64,000 nt of DNA from an uncultured Campylobacterales bacterium (GTDB lineage Bacteria > Campylobacterota > Campylobacteria > Campylobacterales > Arcobacteraceae): contig CANNFB010000012.1 in assembly GCA_947503785.1 (NCBI GenBank), positions 1-64,000 on the forward strand, in the 5' to 3' direction. Positions 15,701 through 24,700 of the stretch are shown piece after piece. The stretch's first letter is position 1. Each line of letters opens with the position of its first letter. A program made the translations under genes and the position numbers. The notes under the pieces are model-generated. The model was not told the origin of the DNA. It made no database searches and saw nothing but the letters and a program-made list of their open reading frames with translations.

Positions 15701-18700
15701 TTAATCCACCATCTCGCAAATCTACCCCAATACTACTTGACAAGTTACTGTAATCTACAGTATCTCCTGTAGATGAACTTCCATCAGTATATGCAGTATT
15801 AGTTCCACCATCAATATCATCACCAAATGTTTCACCATTTTTTTGGATAAAAGTATCATCACCTTCATTACCAATTAAAGAATCAGAACCACCTGCACCA
15901 TCAATAGTATCATTTCCTAGACCACCTTCTAGTTGGTTTGTAATTGAATTTCCTGAGATAATATCATCACTTGAACTTCCTATTACATTCTCTATTCCAT
16001 TAATAGTATCACTATCTAAAATAGTGTCACTTGGATTAAGTACTTGAGCTGTTGGGGTATCTAAATTTATATTTATATGATATTCTGAATCAATTGCACT
16101 ATAGTCAATTGTATCAGTATTACCTCCACCTTCAAGGACATCATTATCACCATCTATATCAGAATCTTTTATTGCAAATAAATCATTCCCACTTCCACCA
16201 ACAAGACTATCAGTTCCAGCTCCACCAGAAAGAGTATCATTTCCATCACTTCCATCAATAGTATTATCTTGACTATCTCCAGATAAAATATCATTTTTTA
16301 CAGAACCTAAGATATTTTCAAAACCACTAATTGCATCTGTACCATCATTTACAGTATCAACTACTGATAAATTTAAATTCACTGTCACACCTGAAGAATC
16401 TGATGAATTTGCACCTGCATAAGAAAGTGTATCAATTCCTGACCCACCTATTAAAGTATTATCTAAAGAATCACCTTCAATAATATCATTTGTTGTTGTA
16501 CCAATAATATTTTGAATATCTGTAAACTGGTCAATATCTGATCCAATTTTTCCCGTACCATCTCTTAATGATGCATCAAGTGAAGATTCTAGGGCATAAG
16601 AAACTGTATTTTCGCCTGTTCCCCCTATTAAACTATCACTTCCTGCACCTCCTAGAAGTAAATCGTCCCCAATTCCACCACTAATAGTATTTGCGTTATT
16701 ATCACCAATAAGGGTATCATCATTTGCTGAGCCAATAATATTTTCAAAGTTTGATAAAGTATCAGTACCTGAATCTATTCCTGTACCACTTGAAGCTATT
16801 ATATTATCAACTGTAGAATCAAAGTTAATATCGCTGTTTATTACTGTACCTAAGTTTACAACTAATGAAGAAGTAGTATTTGCATATGAAATTGTATCAG
16901 CTGTACCATCATGACCATCTAAATTATTATCTAAATTATTACCTTCAATAGTATCATTTTGTGTAGTTCCTATGATATTTTCTACATCTTTTACTTGATG
17001 ATCAACAGTTATACTTCCATCTAAATATACATTAGCTGGGTTTGTATCGTTTAAATTAAGATTTATACTTGAACTAAGTGCTGTATAATCAACTGTATCA
17101 ATGTTATCTCCACCAAATATTAAATCTCCTGTAGTATCATTTAATCCTGATGTTTGAATAAAAGTATCAGCACCTGCATTCCCATACATAGTATCAGCAC
17201 CTGCATCACCTTGTATAATATCAGCTCCTAATCCACCTTCAATACTATCAGCATTTGCTCCACCATATAATGAGTCATTCCCGTCTTCACCAATAATTGT
17301 ATTTGAGTTTAAATCACCTTTAATAATATCAGCTAGTTGAGATCCTATAACATTTTCAATTCCTGTTAAAGTATCTTCTTCTTCACCCAAAGTATGAGTA
17401 GTTAATCCATCATTTAAAGTATTAATATAAGTAGTTCCTGATGCATTAGTAAGAGTTAAATCAATACCAGCATCACTTCTATTACTATAGTCTACTGTAT
17501 CAATACCATCTCCACCAATAATTTGGTCATTTCCCAATCCACCAACTATAGTGTCATCATCAGCTCCACCATCTAAATAATCATCTCCTGCTTGTCCATC
17601 AAGATAATCATCTCCTGCTTCACCAAAGAAAGTGTTCTCTGAAGCATCACCAATTAAAGAATCATCTGCACTTGACGCAGTAATATTCTCTATATTTGTA
17701 AGAGAATCTATTCCATCTGATTTAGTAACTGTAAATGAACCTGTACCAGTTGATGTAACTGTTACTCCTGAAGTTAGATCAGAATAATCAACAGTATCAC
17801 CTGTAGTATCATCTCCACCATCAATAGTATCACTTCCACCACTAGCCCTTATGATATCATTACCACTAAGAGAATTTATTGTATTGTTTGAAGAGTTTCC
17901 AGTAATATCATCATTACCTGCTCCACCTTCAACATTTTCAATGTTTTTAATAATTAAATCAACACCATTTTCACTATCTGTATCTTGTGCATTTTCATTT
18001 GATAAGTCAACAGTAATACCACCTATTGTTGGAACGGCATAATTAAAACTTACGAAATCTTGTTCTCCTGCTCCTCCATCTAAGTAATCAGCTCCTGATG
18101 TAGACCCTAAACCATAAAGAGTATCATTTCCAAGACCACCAATTAATGTATTTTGATTAAGTGTACCTTTAAGTTCATCATCATAATCACCTCCAATTAC
18201 TCCCTCAATAGAAACAAAAGTATCAGTTCCTAGACCAGCACCAACAGAACCTGGAGTTACTAAATCTACAGTGATTGAGGTATTTGCATCAGAGAAATCA
18301 GCCGTATCGTTACCAGCTCCACCATCTAAATAATCATTTCCAGTTCCACCTTTTAGGATATCATCTCCATCTCCACCAATAAGAGAATCTTCTCCTGCTT
18401 CACCTTTTAATACATCATTACCACTTCTTCCCTCTAAAGTATTATCTGAACTATTTCCTATAATTGTATCAATTTCATTTCCACCAATAATATTTTCGAT
18501 GTTTTCTATTTTATGATTAGTTATATCTGAACCAACTTTTACAAAAGTAGAGCTTGTATTTGAATCACTTAAAGTAACTTCAATACTTTCACTTTCTAAA
18601 TGATAATCAACTGTATCTCCAGCAGTAGTATTATCTCCACCATCGATATAGTCTCCTGTAAAATCATTAGATATTATTGTATCATCGCCAGCTTGGCCAT

Positions 18701-21700
18701 AGATATAATCACCAGCACTTCCACCATCTAAAATATCGTTATCAGCACCACCTCTAATAGTATCTATTCCTGCTCCACCACTTAGTGTATCTGCGCCATC
18801 ATTACCATCTATAACATTTGAATTTTCATCACCTGTAATAGTATCTTCAACAGTTGACCCTACAATATTTTCAATTTCATATAAATTATCGATTTCTCCT
18901 AAACTTCCAACAGAAGCAGAACCTGAACCTGAATTTAAAGTAAGATTTACACTTTCATTTCTTGAACTATAATCAACTGTATCACCATTTAAATGAGTTC
19001 CACCTCGTAGTTCATCATTACCAGTTCCACCAGATAATGTATCATCACCAGATTCTCCATAAAGAATATCATCTCCAGCTTCACCTTTTAAAATATCATT
19101 TGAAGCTCCACCTTTAAAGGTATCATCTAAAGCTCCACCTGTTATAGTGTCTAGATAGTCTGTTCCTTGAATTTCTTCAATATTTACTAGAGTATCTGTA
19201 TCTCCCGTATTTTTGTCAACACTATTACCACCAGAAACGATAATTCTTGTAGATGCATTAGAATAATCTACAGTGTCATTATCAGCCCCTCCATCTATAA
19301 TATCATTTCCAGAACTTGAATAAATTCTATCATTTCCACTATTACCGTCTAAGCTATTATCTAAAGATGACCCTATAATAATATCACTTCCAATACCTGT
19401 TGTAATATTTTCTATATTTAAAACAGAATCTGTATCTCCAGCTGAAGATACAGTACTTCCCGCATATATTACAGAATTTATTTCCTCGCTAGTATTGTTT
19501 AAATTAGCAATAACAGGAGTACTATAATCTGAATAGTCAACTTTATCTATTCCATCTTTTCCATCAACTGCATTTGAAGTTATTGTTGATGAATCCATAA
19601 TAAAAGTATCGTTATTTTTACTTCCTGTTGCATTTTCAATACTGATTAATGTATCTATTTCAGAACTATCATTTGCAGTATTAGAAGCAAAGTCTACAGT
19701 CACACTATCGTTTCCAGAATCTAAATAGGCATAATCAACAGTATCATTTCCTGCTCCACCACTTAGTGTATCAACACCACTATTTCCAATTAAAGTGTCA
19801 TTTCCTGTTTGTCCATAAATAGTATCATCACCTGCCCCACCACTTAGCGTATCCGCTAAATCAGTAGTTGATAAATCATTTCCTGCTTCTGCACCATAAA
19901 TAGTGTCATTTCCTGAGCCTCCTGATATAATATCAGAGCCCCCCATTCCTTCAAAAGTATTTACAATATTATCAGTAGTATTTCCCACTATTGTGTCATT
20001 ATTTTTTGAAGCTTTTATATTTTCAATACTTGTTAATGTATCTTGTGAAGTCAAATCATATTTAACTAAACCAGTATTCATATTAGCTTCTATTCCAACA
20101 CTTGAAGTAATACCTGAGTAATCTGCTGTATCAATTCCACCTTCACCATCTAATTCATTATTATTTGATTTTCCTACTAAAGTGTCATTTCCTTCACCAC
20201 CTTTAATATTATTCTCTTCTGAACTTCCAGTTAAAATATCATTTCCAGAACCACCTTGAATATTTTCAATACTTTCTATTATTAAAGTACCTTCATTTGT
20301 GATTTGTTCTAAACCTTCTTTTGATAAATCTAGAACGATATCATTTGAAGTATAAGTAAAATCAACAAGGTCTTCAGAACCCTCGCCTCCAATTAAAGTA
20401 TCATTTCCACCTTTTCCAATTAAAGTATCATTTCCAGCTGAACCTGATAATACGTTATCATTATTAGTTCCTGTTAATGTATCATCATTTGAACCACCAA
20501 TAAGACCTTCAATTGAATTATAAGTATCTATCCCTTGTCCAGCTGCTATTTCAGTTATAGGTAAAGAATCCATATCAATTATAAGTTTTTGAGTTACGTC
20601 ACTATAATCAACTGTATCAACACCTTCTCCACCAATAAAAGAATCATCACCATCATTACCTTTTAGTGTATCATCACCTTTTCCACCATCAAGGATATTA
20701 TTTTCATCATTTCCAATAAGAGTATCAGTAAAATCTGAACCAATGATATTTTCTATGTTTTTTAAAGTATCACTACCTTCTGTAGCACTTATAATTTGAG
20801 CATTAGTTTTTGTTAAATCTACTGTTATTCCAGTAGATGTAGCTTCTGAATAATCTACAGTATCACCAACACCATTAGTATTAATTCCACCATCAAAATA
20901 ATCATTTCCTTGACTACCAAATAATGTATCATCTCCTGCATTTGAAATGAAAGTATTATTATTATCATCACCTTTTAAAGTGTCATCTCCACTTCCAGAT
21001 GTAATATTTTCTATTTCTTGAATAAAGTCATTATCTACATCATTTATATTTACTCTTGTTTGATTTACACCATCAAGAGAAACAACAATTTTGTTAGATT
21101 CCACACTATAATCAACTGTATCACTATCAGCTCCTCCAAAAATAGTATCAATACCATCATCAACTAAAGAAATAAAAGTATCATCTCCCGCATCACCATA
21201 TAAAGTATCAACGCCTTTTCTTCCATCAAGGATATCATCACCAGCACCACCTCTTAAAATATTGTCAGAGTCATCACCTTTTAAGACATCATTTCCACTT
21301 CCACCAATAACTTCTTCAATATCAATAATTGTGTCTGTTGTAGTTGTACTTCCATCACTTTTTATTGCCGTTTTAGCTTCTAAATCAATATTTAGTGATA
21401 ATCCACTTAGCATAGAATAATCTACAGTATCTGTAAATACAAAGTCGTTTTTTTGAATTAGATTTATTGGAGTATCTACAGTTTGCTCTGATTCTAAATA
21501 TATATACGTCCCATCTGTTCCTATTGTTCCAAGATCTAAAATATTTGAAGCATTTTGAGCATTAAATTCATTAATAATATTAGCTATTTGATCATCTGCA
21601 CTAGCTCCCTCAGCAGAGATTGTAATTCCAGCTACCATAAAGGAAATAGTAGTACCTATAGTGTTTATATTAAATCTGTTTAATTCAGTATTTTTACCAC

Positions 21701-24700
21701 CATTTAAAGTGTCATTCCCTTTACTTCCAAATATTACATCAGAACCAAAACTACCTAGTATTGTATTATTTTCATCATCACCTGTAAAAGTATCATCTCC
21801 ATATCCACCGTAGATATTTTCAACGTTTGAAACAACAATACTTCCTTGAGTACCTGTTACTTGTGTAGAAGTATTTGAAAGGTCTAAAGAGATATCATTT
21901 GTAGTAAATCCAAAGCTAATTAAATCACTTCCACTTCCTCCATCAATAGTATCAATTCCACCAGAACCATCGCTAACTCCAAAACCAGATAAAGTATCAT
22001 CGCCACTTCCACCTACAATATTATTAGATCCCGTAGTTCCCAGTAAAGTATCATCTCCTGAACCACCTATAACACCTTCAATAGAGCTAAATGTGTCAAT
22101 TCCTTGACCAAGTGCAACTTCAGTTGGTGCTAAAGATTTTAAATCTACATTTAAATCTTGTGATACGTCACTATAATCAACAGTATCAAGACCATCTCCA
22201 CCTATAAAAGAGTCATCACCAGCAGCACCTTTTAATGTATCATTTCCTAATCCACCATCAAGTGTATTATCTTGAATATTTCCAATTAATGTATCATCAA
22301 AATTTGAACCAATAATATTTTCAACATTTACAATAGTATCAAAGCCTTCAGTTCCACTAATTGATTGTTGAGTTGTAATACTTAAATCTACTGTAACTCC
22401 AGAAGTTGTAGCAGAGGAATAATCTACAGTATCTCCAGAAGGATTATTTATATCTGAAGTATTAACTCCTCCATCTATATAATCATTACCAGCACCACCA
22501 TAAAGTGTATCATCACCTTCTTGACCTTTTAGTGTATTATTCAGAGTGTCACCACTTATTGTATCATCAGATTGAGAACCAGTTACATTTTCAATTTGAA
22601 AAATTGTATCCTTATCTAATCCATTTTCTTTTACTATTGATGAATTACTGTCATCTAAAGTTACAACTATTGAGCCATTGTTTCTAGCACTATAATCAAT
22701 AGTATCAGTACCTTCATTTCCGATTAATGCATCTTTTCCATCACTTGCAAGTAAAGTATCATTACCTTGTCCACCAAGAAGAGTATTATCTTCAATATTC
22801 CCTCCTAATGTATCACGAAAGTTTGAACCTATGATATTTTCTATATTTCGTACAGTATCTTGCTCTGTACCAACTGTTGCAAGGGCATCACTTCCTGAAT
22901 TTTCAAGTGTTAATTTAACGGCATTTGAATCAGAATAATCAACAGTATCACCTTTTAAATCGTGATTACCTCCATCAATAATATCTTCACCAAGTCCACC
23001 AATAATAGTATCATCACCATCTCCACCATCTAAATAATCATCACCATCTTTACCATAAATAGTATCATCACCTGAAAGACCATATATTTTGTTACTAGAA
23101 GAAGAACCAATTAATATATCATTAATTATTCCACCTTCTAAATCTTCAATATTTCTTATTTCTATGTTTCCATTACCTGTTGACTGAGATGAAGTAAGTC
23201 CTAAATCAACTGTAATACTTTGAGTTGAAGTACTAAAACTAAGTAAATCATCATTAGCTCCACCATCAACAAAATCATTTCCAGTTGTTGAACTTCCTCC
23301 TGAAATAATAGTATCATTTCCACTTCCACCAAGAAGTGAATTATCTTTTGCATCACCTTGTAAATAATCATTAAAAGTTGTACCAATTAGATTTTCTATA
23401 TCATAAAGAACATCATTTCCTGCATTTATAGTATCTTGAATCGTACCTGCTGCAACAGAAAGATCAACTTTAACCCCATCAATCCCATTAACAGTATTAG
23501 TACTTACTGTAATATCACTATAATCTACTGTATCTTCACCAGCATCTGCAATACTATCTCCACCATAAAAAGTATCGTCACCTAGTCCACCAGATAAAAG
23601 GTCATCATCTAGACCACCAATTAAAGTATCATCCCCAAGTCCTGCGATAATAGTATCATCACCTTCATTTCCATCTAATACATTGTCTTTTATATCACCT
23701 GTAATTTGATCATCAAAAGTTGAACCAATTACATTTTCAATATTTAATAACTTATCAGTTCCATCTCCACCTCTAGCTCTTTGTATAGAAAGATCAATCT
23801 CTTCAGAAGTTGAAGCTCCAATAAAGTCTACAGTATCAATTCCCTCTCCACCATCTAAAGTGTCATTTCCAGTATTTCCAATAATTAAATCATTACCGTC
23901 TAAACCTTTTAATATATTATTAGCAGTATTACCAATTATAGTATCATTAAAATTTGTACCAGTAACATTTTCAAAATCATATAGTTCATCTATTCCAGAA
24001 TCAACTCCTCCATCAATTCCACTAGCACTACCTTTTCCCGGAAAAGAAGCATCATCTTCTAAATTTACCTTTACACCATTTTGTGTTGTACTTGTCGCAC
24101 TTTCAAAAGTGATAGTATCAATTCCCCCATCACCTTTTAATAAATCTTCACCTATTCCACCATCAATTGTGTCGTTACCTAAACCACCTTCTAATGTATC
24201 ATCACCTGCATTACCTGATAATATATCACTACCTGCTTCACCTTTTAGGATATTAACTTTATTATCACCTTTTAAGATGTCATTATCTTGTGTACCTGTG
24301 ATATTTTCAATGTTTAAAACAGTATCAGAACCATCACCGGCTACTGTTTCTTGAGATAAATCAGCATCTATACCAATATTATTTAAATTATCAATTGAAG
24401 AGAAATCTAAAGTATCAATTCCTTCTCCCCCATCAACTGTATCATCACCTAAACCTGAAGTTATTATATCGTTACCAGTATTTCCAAAAATAGTATCATC
24501 TGCAATTCCAGTTGTTATAGTATCATTTGCAAGTCCACCATTAATAGTGTTTTCTATTGTGTCAGAACCATAAATAATATTATCATTAATATTTGTTGTA
24601 ATTACAAAACCTGATTCAACTCGCTCTCCAAAACTATTTACAAAAGAATCGAATAAATATTCAGAAGGATCATTTATATTTGATATTTCTTTTACATTTA

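Noticed and set aside
23201..23386. Minus-strand 61-codon ORF in another frame within the RTX gene
   Set aside because: A shadow frame of the same repeats, with no start signal.
1260..24590. Regular 27-base periodicity suggestive of a CRISPR or satellite array
   Set aside because: The units are in frame, degenerate at third bases and encode RTX nonapeptides; there are no unique spacers between identical repeats.
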